From positions 1 through 64,000 of the forward strand of contig ARYC01002455.1 in NCBI GenBank assembly GCA_000711775.1: 64,000 nt of DNA, read 5' to 3'. The notes beneath the pieces are model-generated. The model made no database searches. It was not told where the DNA came from and saw nothing but the letters and a program-made list of their open reading frames with translations. The stretch is from Oxytricha trifallax (taxonomy: Eukaryota > Ciliophora > Spirotrichea > Sporadotrichida > Oxytrichidae). Shown in pieces: positions 20,888 to 32,116 of this stretch (the stretch's first letter is position 1; each line of letters opens with the position of its first letter). The position numbers and the translations under genes were made by a program.

Positions 20888-21653
20888 ATGCAAATACAAC
20901 AAGCCTCAAGTTATTATCAATATCCAAATGAAGGTTATCTGCTATGTTGTGATTTGTATTATGGTATTTTCCACATTCAATAAGCACTCGCCTAAGGAAC
21001 CAACATGGTAGATGGTGTGAATAGCAAAGAGCTAGCTCTCAGCACTTGGGTCTTCAAGTTCAAGGTAGTGTGGCTAAGGATGAGAAATTAACTGACTGTG
21101 AAACTTCAGTTATTAATGTGTCAACTACTTATTCAGTATACTTTATTCTTGTTGTAAAAAAGATAAAATCAACTTAGTTGTTGTCATTACTGAGAATATT
21201 CCTGCACTTGATTTATAAAAAGTAAAGTCCATCATTAAGTCATAGAACAAGACAAGACTTATTGGATTAAACTAATCAGGAATCTGGATATATTTACACT
21301 CCAGGATGCATTAGTAAAGCACTCGATCTGGCACTCTCATCTATGAATCAGTTGATCAGAATACAATTACCTAGCTTCTTCAATTCATAAGTCGTAGTTA
21401 TTTTTGTAAATTAATCAAACTGAACCAAAAATTTATTGATTTCCTAGCGTAATTCTTGGTTTATCCAGAGACCTAAGTAATTATTATTATTGGTGAAATT
21501 AGTGGAGAAGCTGCAGATGAAGCTGTTGAATGGTTATAATTAGAAAAATCAGAGAATTCTTCCAAATCTGATTTAGGGAGCATTTTATATTACAAGCAGA
21601 GAATATACATGCATAAATATATGACAAGTGTGATTAATAAAATAATATAATGA
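20888..21653 (+). pseudogene. Succinyl-CoA ligase alpha-like gene, degraded
   Basis: Three frames together match the alpha subunit of succinyl-CoA ligase, the TCA-cycle enzyme. From the ATG at 20888: GIFHIQQALAQGTNMVDGVNS (family: GTFHxxQALxYGTNMVGGVNP). Then TDCETSVINVS (family: ADASVIYVP). Then NLVVVITENIPALDLQKV, TRLIGLN-SGI (family: TRLIGPNCPGI) and SGTLIYESVDQNT (family: SRSGTLTYEAV). VIIIIGEISGEAADEAVEWL follows (family: IGEIGGxAEEEAAEFL). Key residues are altered, such as Pro and Cys of GPNCPG, and the C-terminal part with the active-site His is absent. At least two frame changes are needed. It is a decayed paralogue or germline-only relic rather than the working gene. Confidence 0.7.
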
Positions 21654-21858
21654 ACGTATTTTATTTTGTTTTAAGTAATCAAAATTAAACTTAAATTAAA
21701 AATTATTAAATTAGTGACAGTTACAAATGAATAAATTTTTAAACTATGTTAAACATTCTTATTTTTACCTATTTTAATGTATTTTATTAATAATATAAAC
21801 TAAGCATAGATACATTAGAAGATTAATTAAATAATTAAATAAATGCTATATAATAACT

Positions 21859-22194
21859 ATGAGTCCGTGGGGGGTTAGGTAGTAGGATGATGATATTTTC
21901 AAAATCCTAAGAAAAATCTGCAAGTATGATCAAATTCATTCAAATCTCTTGAGCAGTGAAAAATTGGATTCTCTTCGTTAAATGTTTAGCTTGAATAGAG
22001 TTTGTCTTTTTTTATAAGGAGTATAAAGGAAAAGAGAGTCGATGGGATGTAATAATAAAAATTTTCACAAGAATTACCTAAATTATAATTAATAATAGGA
22101 TTCACATTTTATATATTAGAGAAGACGTACCTAAGATTATGTAGCCTACTTGTTTGGCCATAATAAGTTCAATAAGAGACACGTTTGTGAATGA
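21859..22194 (+). CDS. Possible small coding segment, strand uncertain
   Basis: On the plus strand an ATG at 21859 opens 111 codons to a TGA at 22192, reading MSPWGVRQQDDDIFKILRK, then SLLSSEKLDSLRQMFSLNRV-like residues. The opposite strand is also protein-like at 22200-22130 (TNVSLIELIMAKQVGYIILG) and would suit the membrane-protein gene next door. I cannot decide between them. Confidence 0.3.
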
Positions 22195-22317
22195 GGAAAA
22201 AGATTATAAAATTTTTTTATTTTGTAGTGTTAACGTATTCTTTAATATTTCACAGCTAAGTTCACAGTTTAATCCATTATAAAGAAATATTAATTTATAA
22301 TTACTTTTGAATAAAAG

Positions 22318-23050
22318 TTAGCTAACTATAGATATCATCAATCTCTGCAATCACACCAAGGGCAATGAAATTCATAATAACATCTTGAACAGTGTTTTAC
22401 TGGCAAATTAAGAATATGTTGACAACTTCAGTCCCGAAAGCCCCCAAGAATTGCATTAGACTTATAATCATCATTGGGTATCTATACTTTGTATTGTAGA
22501 CCATAAAAATTATAATATAAAACAGTATTGAAATTAATACAGGGGCCTAAGCCACACAGATAATATTTAGCAATTTAAGATCAAAACTTTGTAAATTATG
22601 AACCATAAGTCTGGAATAGTTAAGCATTTGAAGTGACTATCTTATTTCTCCTTCTAACTGCATGTGTAACAACGCTGCGCACAATATTCTTGCCAAGAGA
22701 ATCTTAATAATTACAATATTTATAGTTAGAAAAAAAAGTGTAAATATTCAATTAGGAGGTATGTGCAACTTTAGTAATATATAATTTATAATACAAATTC
22801 AAATTGGTAGAAAAGAATTATAAAATTAAATCAAATATAATTTATATCTAAAATTATTAATCGTAAATATCTTATTATTAATGATTCTTAATAATCTTAT
22901 AAATTGAGAGTATCGAGATATTTCGGTATTGTTTCAGCATATAATATTTTATATATGATAAATCTCAAAGGTAGCATCGTCTGATTCTTCATTTTTCTTA
23001 AACTAATCAAGAACTAAAGCCACAAGCATGCATTAAAACCGAATTTTTAT
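22318..23050 (-). CDS. Multi-pass membrane protein, segments of a split gene
   Basis: At 23050-22950 the minus strand reads CMLVALVLDQFKKNEESDDA. At 22723-22318 a long ciliate-code frame gives LLARILCAALLHMQLEGEIR, then at least two hydrophobic helices (NIICVAQAPVLISILFYIII and MMIISLMQFLGAFG), then DVIMNFIALGVIAEIDDIYS. The NFIALGVIAEIDD pattern resembles the large set of uncharacterised ciliate transmembrane proteins. The C-terminal segment may be the one at 12806-12500, with about 9.5 kb of transposons between. The segments at 23050 and 22723 are separated by AT-rich DNA, presumably an IES. No ligand or transport function can be assigned. Confidence 0.6.
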
Positions 23051-23768
23051 TGAATAAAATCTAAATTTTTCAAATAATAAATATAAAAATATATTTTCAA
23101 TATTTTATAATTAAAAATGAAATTAATCTAAAGAAAGAAATAAGCCAAATGAAAATTTTATATCAAATTTCATGAGCATATTTAATAGATTTATTTGTTT
23201 TAAATTCTACCTTTAAATTACAATTAAATTTTAAAGAATCATAGTTAGTAAATAAGTTGTCACGTTTGAAATATAAAATACTGGCATGTTTAGTTTAAAA
23301 TAATAGATAATTAAATTATATATTATTAATACAATATGAAATTTAGCTTCATTAAAAGTTTTAGTTATCCATTATTAAAAAATTATTTATTTTGATATCT
23401 CAAAGCTATTATAATTCATCTCTTTATCCTAGTTCTTTTAAATTCTAATTTCTAAATTATATTATTAAAATAGATTTGATATTTATTGCAAGCGGGTATT
23501 AATATATAAAATATATCATATTAACATATTTATCCCATTAAATTTATAAATATTGAATAATTTATAGCATTGTAGTAATTATCAAAAGTAATCTCACCAT
23601 TTTAATATAATTACCTTGAATTTTTTACATTATAAATTAAATCAATTTATTAAATTATTTAAAAATATTGGATTTTTATTGTACAATAAAAATGAAAACA
23701 CTATTGCTAAAGTTTTTGCCAGCTTCTCTATCAGAGTTTGGAATCGCTTGATCCTCCTTCATATCACT
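23051..23768. other. AT-rich, nothing recognised
   Basis: Immediately left of TBE-B; no supported feature. Confidence 0.5.
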
Positions 23769-23907
23769 AAAAACCCCAAAAGCCTTTTTGTAGTTTGATT
23801 AAATTTTTGATTGATAAAAGTTGACTATTAACGCATACTTTATTAGGGGTTTTAAAAGGGTTTATAAAGGGGTTTAATGTTTAAATATTAGTATTTTAAG
23901 TGAGTGT

Positions 23908-25327
23908 ATGCGAGGTTTGGGGTCAGTTTATTACAGTGAGTATATAGATTTATTGTTTAAGGTGCGATATGGATTTGATGAATATAGTGAATAACTCAAG
24001 CCTGCTCTAAATTATACGTCTATAGCAAGGCTACTCCATAAATTTCTAGCAACTGTGAGGTCTCACTGTCTATTAGCATTGGATTTAAAGAGATAACATC
24101 TTAATTCTAAGCCTAAGAGACCTTTATAATTTGCAACATCATATTGATTATCTTATTAATGATAAGACTCTTATTTACTGGGCTCATTTACTCTCTAGTA
24201 GTCTAGAGGGCAGTGATGATTTACAATTTATAATAGAAAATCGATAAATTAAAATGAAATTAATTAAGAAAATATGAAAACCTAAAGATGGTGTTCCTGG
24301 AGCAGCTGGTTATTCACTAAAATTTTTAAGTTACAAAAAACATATCTAAATTTTTTTTATTTCAGCAATACTTACCAGCAGGAGTGGCGACGTGAGAAGA
24401 CTGAGAGCTCGTAAGACACTGAAAAAAGATGGCAACTGAAAAGTGGGTATGGCCAGATGGAGCAAAATACAAAGGAGAATGGTGAGATGACAAAGCTGTT
24501 TCTGGATTCCATTTCTGCTACTCTCTTTACGAATAATTATTATTTAAATTCATATCAAAATATATTTACCGATTCTCGATTATTTTTCATAATTCATCGC
24601 CAATTTCCTGAGCTTCACATCTCTGCTAATCGATAGCTTACATATATAAAAATGGAATATCTTACAAGAAAGTCAATCGCATAAATAGAGTGATTGACTT
24701 TAATGTTCCATTTTATAAGATTAACTTTAAATTATATATCTTATCAAATGCAGAGGGCTTAAGAGCTTAATATAAAGTTCATACACGCTGATGATGCAGT
24801 ATTTACCTTTAATACCTTCATATCAAGGTCTTGGTATAAAAGATATAGCAACATAGAAGTATATGATTAAAAGGTTAAGGTGTAAACTCATGCGATTCTT
24901 GGTGGAATAAGCGAAGATTTTGGCTTCGAGACTTATGTTATTCATCCTCTTTCTATAAATACTGAATAATATTTAAAATTCTTGAAATAACTCAGAGAAG
25001 TACGCTGACTAAGAGATCATTCTATTCGTTGATAACTTGTCAGTTCATAAAACTAAAGACTCAAGAAAGGAATATGAAAGGCTAAACATAAGACCTGTAT
25101 TTAATGTTCCTTACAGCCCTTAGTTCAATGGAATTGAATTATATTGGGGGTTATTGAAAGGTCATTATAAGAAATTGCTGCTCTACCATCTGATGCATGA
25201 TTTGAAGATAGATACAGTAGATCTTATTAAGAGTGCTGCTAAGAGAGTCAGCGATGATAAAGCTAAAGTATGCGCTAGAGAAGGGATATTTTGTTTTTAT
25301 AAATTAGATTGAGATTTAAGCGAATGA
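23908..25327 (+). pseudogene. TBE-B transposase, interrupted
   Basis: It starts MRGLGSVYYSEYIDLLFK and ends at a TGA at 25325-25327 after DLSE. The catalytic region reads KFIHADDAVFTFNTF, LFVDNLSVHKTKDSRKEYE and PQFNGIELYWG, so the first Asp, second Asp and Glu are all present. A 0.38-kb insertion (24219-24594) splits the N-terminal half and further single-base changes shift the frame. Confidence 0.75.
24219..24594 (+). other. 0.38-kb insertion in TBE-B carrying a MORN-like coding fragment
   Basis: Comparison with TBE-A and TBE-F shows extra DNA between CAGTGATG and CATCGCC of the transposase. The insert contains MATEKWVWPDGAKYKGEW (about 24429-24482), a good MORN-repeat start (W-x-DGxxYxGEW), followed at once by TGA. 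Upstream it also encodes PKDGVPGAAGYSLKF. The ends show no clear terminal repeats, so its origin, host-gene segment or small element, is open. MORN repeats usually bind membrane lipid or other proteins. Confidence 0.55.
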
Positions 25328-25333
25328 ATAAGT

Positions 25334-26117
25334 TCACACATTAAATAAACCCATAAAGGGATTTGGCTTCTCTTTCATTTCTTCCTCTTAAGGGCCCATG
25401 TTTCTTCTCTTAGTGCCAGCTTCTGCATCTATGTTCATCTCGTCTGGTTTTTATAAATCTTAGAATAGTCTCTTGCTCAACTCGTGTTTTAATTAAGACT
25501 TTCTCTCTCTGTTTGATTTGCTACGCTCTTTCATCAAGTAAATAGCAGTACCAGGTTTTTCTATGAAGTTAGGAGAGTAAACTTACTAGAGATGAATGGA
25601 TGCTTTTGCAGTTCTTAGAGCCAGGTGTCGCTGATTTTAATTCCCTGCTTCTCTTTTTCTTCAGGAGAGATGCTAAAGCGTTTCTTGTGAGCTTCATAAA
25701 TAACTTCATTTAAGTACTCAGGTTTCAGAGTTGCAAGGACGCCAAAGAAGAAGTTTCACTCTGGTAACTTAATAGAGAGTTGTAGCTTTGATGGAAGTTA
25801 GAGAACTACATCTGGATCACACATAGCATCATTATTGAGATTTGTTACTGATATTTTTCAGGTTAGTTAGGTATTTTGATCATCCTAGTTTCATTAGACT
25901 AAAAAGCTTTTTTCTCTTCACTTAGCAATGCCTTTAAAAATGATTTTTTTGTTCCTTCCTGGGTTGGGAAGAACAATCCAACTGTTGTTAATATATAAAT
26001 ATTAGCTAAGAACTTACATTGCTCAACCAAGTATCTGTAAAGGTCCTCTATACTTCGAAATTTTCCTATTAAATCTTGAGATTAAATTCTCTTCATTGCA
26101 TCATCCATAGACTCCAT
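25334..26117 (-). CDS. TBE-B 22-kDa protein gene
   Basis: It begins MESMDDAMKRI on the minus strand and ends at a TGA at 25334-25336. Conserved blocks of the family are present (LPNPGRNKK-type loop, PEYLNEVI, KKPGTAIYLM), as are both intron positions (a GT...AG block before the VGLF region and a short one near 25590). Several frame changes relative to TBE-F suggest decay. The function is unknown. Confidence 0.6.
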
Positions 26118-26558
26118 CTAGCTTATTCTTTCTAGAAATTTTAATGAAATTTAAAATTATGGATATCCATTCTAAACTTACTAAAATTTTACTTCTAAAT
26201 AGGGAGGATCTACTGGAGGTCAATCTTAAAAAGATATACGGAGAGGCATTGAAAAACTTGCTCCAAGTTTCACAGATTGATTTCCATTTATATCAAACTT
26301 TCTCCATTAAATAGCTCCCCCTAATTTTGCGAGAACAAATTTAGGAGGGTCACCTAACTCCCCAAATCACATTAAGGTGCATTTTAATTCATAAAATGGA
26401 TGAATTAGTATATAAATTATCTTAAAATTTAAGAAAATTGAAACTAATGTCACTCACTCTGTTCTTATCAGACCTCTCTAACTCTTTGAGGATATGCTTT
26501 TACTCCAGTATAAAGGTAGAATTTATACTTCTTATATAATTAATTATAGTATATAAAA

Positions 26559-28001
26559 ATGAGCGGTAACTTACTTAGAAAAGCGGCATTACTTGGAATT
26601 AGCACCAAAAATCTTTATCATGAATCAATCAAAAGAAAATTGAGACTTGTGATGCCTCTACCTAATATGAACCTGTAATTTTCTTACCTTATTTATCAGA
26701 CTTTGAATAGAAATTCAATTGTTAAATAGTAATGCAGAGCTAAGAAATATAATGTGAGGTACCAATAAAAATGGTTGAAGAGGAGGGAGAGAAAAAAGAA
26801 AAAAAGATAGATCATTTTTGTGAAGAGTGTTACAAGAGCTTTACTTATAAATCTGCTCTCAAAACGTCATATTGAAGAGCAGTATTCGAACAAACCTAAG
26901 CTCTATCTTAAGAATGACAAGATTGATGGAAAATATTTCTGCCCTTACTGTAATAAGGAATACAATCATTCAAGGAATTTTAAAGTTCACCTCGAAAAAC
27001 ATCATGGTAAGAAGTTTTAGGTCGAAGATCCTGAGACTGGTGAAGTATTTCTTCAGAAAAGAAAGCCAATAGACCCTTTAGAATCTCTGGAGCAATGAGT
27101 TGAGAAATAGAATAAACTCATTAAAGCAGTGAGAAACCTCCCTGCCTCTGAGATAGAAAAAATTACTGTCAAGATGCATACAGTCAAGCTTCCAATATTG
27201 AATATTATTGGACTGACTGAGTGTAAAGAAAGTTATCTTATTCTTGAGGATATATTTGAGAAAAAAGTAATAACTGATAAGCAGTTTGCTTACAAGATTT
27301 ATATATTCAATTACTTTAAATGTTATGACAAGTATCAAATGGAGTTTGTCAATGAGTATCAAGCTCTTAATAAAGCAAGGGGTAGACAGAGCAGATTTAT
27401 AATTAAACTTGAAGCATATCTCCTTGCTTAAAATTGTGTAGCTTTTCGCCTACCTTTATATTAAATGGCATTAAGAGACTATATTCAAGACTAAAGGTGC
27501 CCAACAAAGTAACTACCTCTTATTCTAACAAATGTCTGCAAAGGTATTGAGGAGCTGCGTACTTTAGGATACGTGCACAGAGATTTAAAGCCTGAAAACA
27601 TTATGCTTGACTATTCATCACTCAGAGTGGTTATAATAGACTTCAATAGATCTTAGAGAAGAGGCTTCAGGACTGGCAATTGTTCGTGGCACTCCTGGAT
27701 ATTTTCCATTGAGAGAAGACTGGAGGGATGGAGATATTAGGTGGGACTAGCAGCAATAAAAATAGAGTGCGATATGCAAATAAATGGCTACTACAGTTGT
27801 AGAAGAGAAAAAGATTCAAAGCAAAGAATCCAGGAGTATCTAGCGCAAAATAAGATAAAAGGTAAAATGAGAGATATGGCTGAGAAAATTATCCTGAAGC
27901 CAAAAAACAGAGCAGAACATACAATCGACTAGATAATTAGTTGGTTAGGAGAATTTAAGTTTCGAAAGTTGTCTCTTGATGCCAAGGTACTGTTTGAGTG
28001 A
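26559..28001 (+). pseudogene. TBE-B zinc-finger/kinase-like protein
   Basis: It starts MSGNLLRKAALLGISTKN at 26559 and ends at a TGA at 27999-28001 (DAKVLFE). An N-terminal half-finger HFCEECYKSFTYKSALK is followed by a full Cys2His2 finger, FCPYCNKEYNHSRNFKVHLE ending HH. Then comes MRNLPASEIEKITVKMHTVK, and a kinase-like region with LGYVHRDLKPENIMLDYS, GTPGYFPLREDW and WVGLAAIKIECDM. Frame changes occur after the first half-finger and around the kinase. About 480 codons, close to the size known for the 57-kDa ORF. Confidence 0.75.
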
Positions 28002-28161
28002 ATATTTAAAATTTAACACCTAAAATATACAAGAAATTAACATTACATTTAAGCCCTAATCCCTACATAAATCCTATTAAAACCCTAATAAAGCATGCAC
28101 TAATAGTATACTTTTATCATTAAAAATTTAATCAAAATACTGAAAGGGTTTTGGGGTTTTG

Positions 28162-28390
28162 AATAATGATGTTCTTTCACCTAAGAAATATATTCGTTTT
28201 CTGAATAGAGCTTAAAATAAAAATAAAACTTAAATTATTTCAATATCTAATTCATTTTCCTAAGTCTAATTTATTTCTATAATATTTATCTATGTTATAA
28301 ATTACATTTATTATTTCTTGATCATTAATTTTTATTTCATTATAATTAATTCGTTAATTTTTATATTTTTTGTATTTTTATTTTTTAATT
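28162..28390. other. AT-rich stretch between TBE-B and the gene fragment
   Basis: No coding signs; its mirror copy lies at about 35900-36128. Confidence 0.5.
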
Positions 28391-28627
28391 TAAGTCAGAA
28401 GTGAAGGTGTGAAAATTTAAAAGAAGACACTCGTATCTCATTTCATGAACTCAGTCAACTTAAACGTGGATATCTACAGCATCACTTTTGCAAGCTTTTA
28501 GGAGCTAGACAAGGAAAAATAAGCAGTAAATTCAAACCAGCATCCCTTAATTGACTAGAAACCTGAAAATGACGAGGAAAATTAAGATAAAAAGTCTGAA
28601 TCTTCTCAAAATCAGAGCTTCTCTAGT
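28391..28627 (+). CDS. Host gene fragment between TBE-B and TBE-C
   Basis: A ciliate-code frame reads SEGVKIQKKTLVSHFMNSVN, LNVDIYSITFASFQELDKEK and a polar, Gln/Asp/Glu/Ser-rich tail (PENDEENQDKKSESSQNQS) right up to the TBE-C end. It looks like a real coding segment of an unidentified gene. TBE-C lies directly in its frame, with AGT as the target triplet. An identical mirror copy lies at 35663-35899. Confidence 0.6.
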
Positions 28628-29586
28628 CAAAACCCCAAAATCCTTTCAATAGTTGATTCAGTTTTTTATTGATAAAAGTAGACTATTAACGCATACTTTA
28701 TTAGGGTTTTAATAGGGTTTATAAAGGGGTTTTATGTTTAAATATTAGTAATTTAAGTGAGTATAACAAGCCAGTTTTTAAAATATTCCCACAAACATAA
28801 GCTTAGAGTCATGCGGCAGTTCTCTGAATTTTATCTTTCTAAGTTGTTGTTTGATTGTATCTAGCGTTAATTCATTTTCATTGCTTGGCTTGATTATTGT
28901 AAAGTATGAAAGCTCTCTGAGGCCTCCATTGATTTTATTTTTATCGAGATATTGCTTGATTTTTTACTTAGAATAGAATCTCTCTCATTCTTCCAGCTAA
29001 AGTAATCGTTCCTTGGCATATCACTTTCTATTATTATTTCTGTTAATACCCATATAACCCATGCTCTATCCCCATCTCTAAAATCTTCTCTCTAGGTGAA
29101 ATATCCAGGAGTGCCTCGTAGATTTCCTAGAGTAGATGCTTCCACTATTTGAGCCCTGTTGAAATCAATAATATAGACTCTTAGCGGTTGAAAGTCCATC
29201 ATTATATTTTCTGGCTTTAATTCTCTATGAGCGTGACCGAGCTTGTGAAACTCTTCTATTACCTCAACTATCTGTTTTACTATCTAACTAATTTACCATT
29301 GGCATCGGTTGTCAGATAAAAATTCTTTGTAAGTCATTTCAAGGAGGGGAAGCCTAAAATGCTACATGATTTCTACCAAGAAAAAATGGCATCAAGCTAA
29401 ATTATATACCTGCAATCTTTATATTTTGCTTATTAAAGAGCATAATACTCATTAGTTAATTCCATTTAGAATTTGTCATCAGCAAAAAAGTAATTGAAAA
29501 GATATATTTTGTAAGCGTATTAGTCATCTTTAATAATTCTCTTCTCTATTTATCCTCTAGAGTGAGGAAGCTTTTTAGACAAGAAT
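28628..29586 (-). mobile_element. TBE-C, left half-copy (terminal repeat plus 3' part of kinase gene)
   Basis: It begins CAAAACCCCAAAATCC after the triplet AGT and runs through the 3' part of a zinc-finger/kinase gene on the minus strand (complement encoding GHAHRELKPENIMMDFQPLR and GTPGYFT near 29240-29080). It stops abruptly where TBE-D begins. The rest of the element is absent; instead the same half appears inverted on the far side of TBE-D. The conserved stop codon of the kinase gene is lost (GGA for TGA). Confidence 0.85.
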
Positions 29587-29688
29587 CAAAACCCCAAAAA
29601 CCCTTAGTGAGGTTTATAAGTGCTTTGATTAGTAGGGTAAAGTTGGGGTTTTATTAGGGTTAGTAGAGAAATTAGGCCAGTTTGCAAA

Positions 29689-30753
29689 ATGAGAAATAGA
29701 AATTAGCGATTTTTGGGGTCTATTTATGATGAGAAATATTTAGATTTACTGCTTAAGCTTAGGTATGGTGCGAGTATTAATATAGACTAACTCAAACCAG
29801 TGATGAATTATTGTGCGATTGCAAAGCTATTGTGTAAGAGTGCTTCGACTGTAAGGTATCACTGCTAGTTAGCTGTTTAGCATTTCAATTCTGGTTCCTG
29901 ATAACATCCTGTAAGAAAATAAAAGTTCTCTTAGCAGCATATTGAATATCTCTGCGATTCTAAGACTCTTAAGTATTGGGCACATTTCCCACTTGACTAG
30001 CGAGCTGTGATGTTTCATCGCAAGTTTCCTGACATGCGTATCTCACCATAGACTATCGCAAATATTTATTGAAGGAATGGCATTACCTTCAAGACTGTCA
30101 ATAGAGTGAAGAGAGTGATTGACTTTACTCTGCCATTTTATAGTAATAATTTAAACTATATATATGATTAAATGCAGAAGTCTATTGATAATAAAATCAA
30201 GTTCATACACGCTGATGAAGCTGTGTTTACGTTCAACACCTTTATTAATAAGTCTTGGTATAAGAAGTATGATAATATAGAAGTCTATGATTAAAAAGTG
30301 AAGGTAGTCACCCATGCAATTTTAGCTGGTATAAGTGAAGATTCAGGCCTAGAGAGTTATGTTATTCACCCTCGCTCTATTAAGCGAGAGTAGTATATAG
30401 AGTTCCTACATAAGCTCAGAGAGAAGTATAGTAACCAAGAGATCATCCTGTTTGTTGATAACCTCTCAGTTCATAAGACTAAGGAATCTAAGAAAGCTTA
30501 TGAAGAGTTAAAGATAACTCCTGTGTATAACGTTCCTTACAGTCCTCAATTTAATGGAATCGAATTCTATTGGAGTTAGATTAAGACTCACTACAAGAAA
30601 CTCTTGCTGTATCACCTAATGCATGATCTACCAATCGACACAGTAGACTTAATACAGAGTAGTTGCAAGAGAGTGGGTAAAGACTAGACTACGATATGTG
30701 CAAGGAAAGGAAGAATGAATGTTTATTAATAAGTGTTAGACTTAAATGAATGA
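29689..30753 (+). pseudogene. TBE-D transposase, 354 codons, in-frame TGA codons
   Basis: One frame runs from MRNRNQRFLGSIYDEKYLDL to the TGA at 30751-30753, the right size for a 42-kDa enzyme. All catalytic blocks are intact: KFIHADEAVFTFNTFINKSW, ILFVDNLSVHKTKESKKAY and PQFNGIEFYWSQIKTHYKK, where the Gln in WSQIK is TAG. At least two internal TGA codons (after FNSGS, near 29900, and after ANIY, near 30070) should stop translation, so the copy looks inactivated although its frame is otherwise kept. Confidence 0.85.
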
Positions 30754-30759
30754 ATTATT

Positions 30760-31550
30760 TCACATATTAAACGAACTCTTAAATGGATTCGGCTTCTCTT
30801 TCTTTTCTTCCTCTGGTGCTTTACTAGGACCCATGTTTCTTCTCTTTGTACCAGCACCAGCATCTATGTTCATTTCATCAGACTTTTAAACTTCATTATA
30901 AAGTCTTTTGCTAACTTAATGAATGGTTTGAGACTTTCTCTCTCTGTGAACCTTTGCATTCTCTTTCATTAGAAATATACCAGTTCCAGGTTTCACTAAA
31001 AAGTTATAAATCAAAGCTTACTAGAGAGATAAGGATGCTTCTTAAGCTCTGCTAGCCACGTCTCGCTTATTAGTATTCCTTGCTTCTTTTAATCTTCAGG
31101 AGAAATAGAGTAGCGTTTCTTATGAGCTTCTTCTATAATTTCTCTCAAATAATCCTCTTTGATTGTACCAAGAACACCAAAGAAGAAGTTTCTTTCAGGC
31201 AACTTATTTGAAAGTTACTTCTTGCTAGGAAGGTAAATAACCACTTCATCATCTTTCATTGCATTCTCGTAGAGATTTGTGACTGAAATCTCTGGGTAGT
31301 TAGGTATTTCAATCAGTTTGATTTCTTTGTTTTTAAAAGCTTTCTTCTCCTCGCAGAGTATTGCTTTTAAGAATGATATTATAGTACCTTCCATCGTTGG
31401 AAGGAATAGACCAACTGTATACATCGTTGATTAACATCAATTTATTTTACCATGCTAAGTAAGGTATCGATAGAGATCCTCCTTGCTTCTGAATCTTGAG
31501 ATCATTTCTTGAGCCTCAACCCTTTTCATTTGTTCATTGAATGATTCCAT
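30760..31550 (-). CDS. TBE-D 22-kDa protein gene with two introns
   Basis: It starts MESFNEQMKRVEAQEMISRF. The first intron is compulsory here: unspliced, the frame hits TGA at once, whereas joining from GGTAAAATAAAT to TATACAG gives LTQH-VGLFLPTMEGTIIS. The exon then reads FLKAILCEEKKAFKNKEIKL, IEIPNYPEISVTN, YENAMKDDEVVIYLPSKK. The second intron begins GTAAGCTTTG and ends TTTTTAG before VKPGTGIFLMKEN. It ends at a TGA at 30760-30762. The function is unknown. Confidence 0.7.
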
Positions 31551-32116
31551 CTTTGTTCCTCTTCCTATTAATGAATTTCAAGTTTTAATTTATAGACTTC
31601 TGGATCCTATCCTTTAAAATCTTACTATTAAATATGGGCATCTTATAGGAGGTCAACCCTGTAAAGATACGTGGAGAAAGTTCGCAGAAGCTGTAACAAA
31701 CTTCAGAGATGGAGCTCCATTCTTTTCAATTTAGTTCCATTAAATTAGTACTAAATTTGTTTAAATTTAATTAGTACCGGTACTAAATTCGTTTAAGTTT
31801 AATTGCTACCAATTTAATAGTACCAAAACTTAATTAGTACCTAGTTTTAATCCAGTGAGGTTTTAATGGAAAAGTTCCAATCTGGTTCAAAACATAATTG
31901 GTACCAGTACCAACCTGAACTTTATCTGAGTTGGTACCAGAATCATAATTATTAAGAGTAAAATTACAAAAATAATAGTTATAAACTGAGTATAAATATG
32001 AAGTCTTAGAGCTGAGATCAAACATTCATTAATGCTGTAGCAACTCCTTTATAGTCCAGCTATAGCTATAGAGGTTTAAAGAGCTTTATAATAGAAATTT
32101 AAATTTGAATTTAAAC
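31551..32116. other. TBE-D intergenic region
   Basis: Between the divergent 22-kDa and kinase genes lies a stretch with repeated TTAGTACCGGTACTAAATT- and ATTGGTACCA-type boxes (about 31740-31930), found again in TBE-G at 53960-54150. It is probably a shared divergent promoter. Confidence 0.45.

Larger units (their letters stand above)
23769..28161 (+). mobile_element. TBE-B, complete but with an insertion
   Basis: The left end (AAAAACCCCAAAAGCC) is worn and the right end is GGGTTTTGGGGTTTTG, followed by AAT. It is about 4.4 kb because of a 0.38-kb insertion in the transposase. Order: transposase (plus), 22-kDa (minus), zinc-finger/kinase (plus). It is the left-arm partner of TBE-E. No matching AAT precedes the left end. 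Confidence 0.9.
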
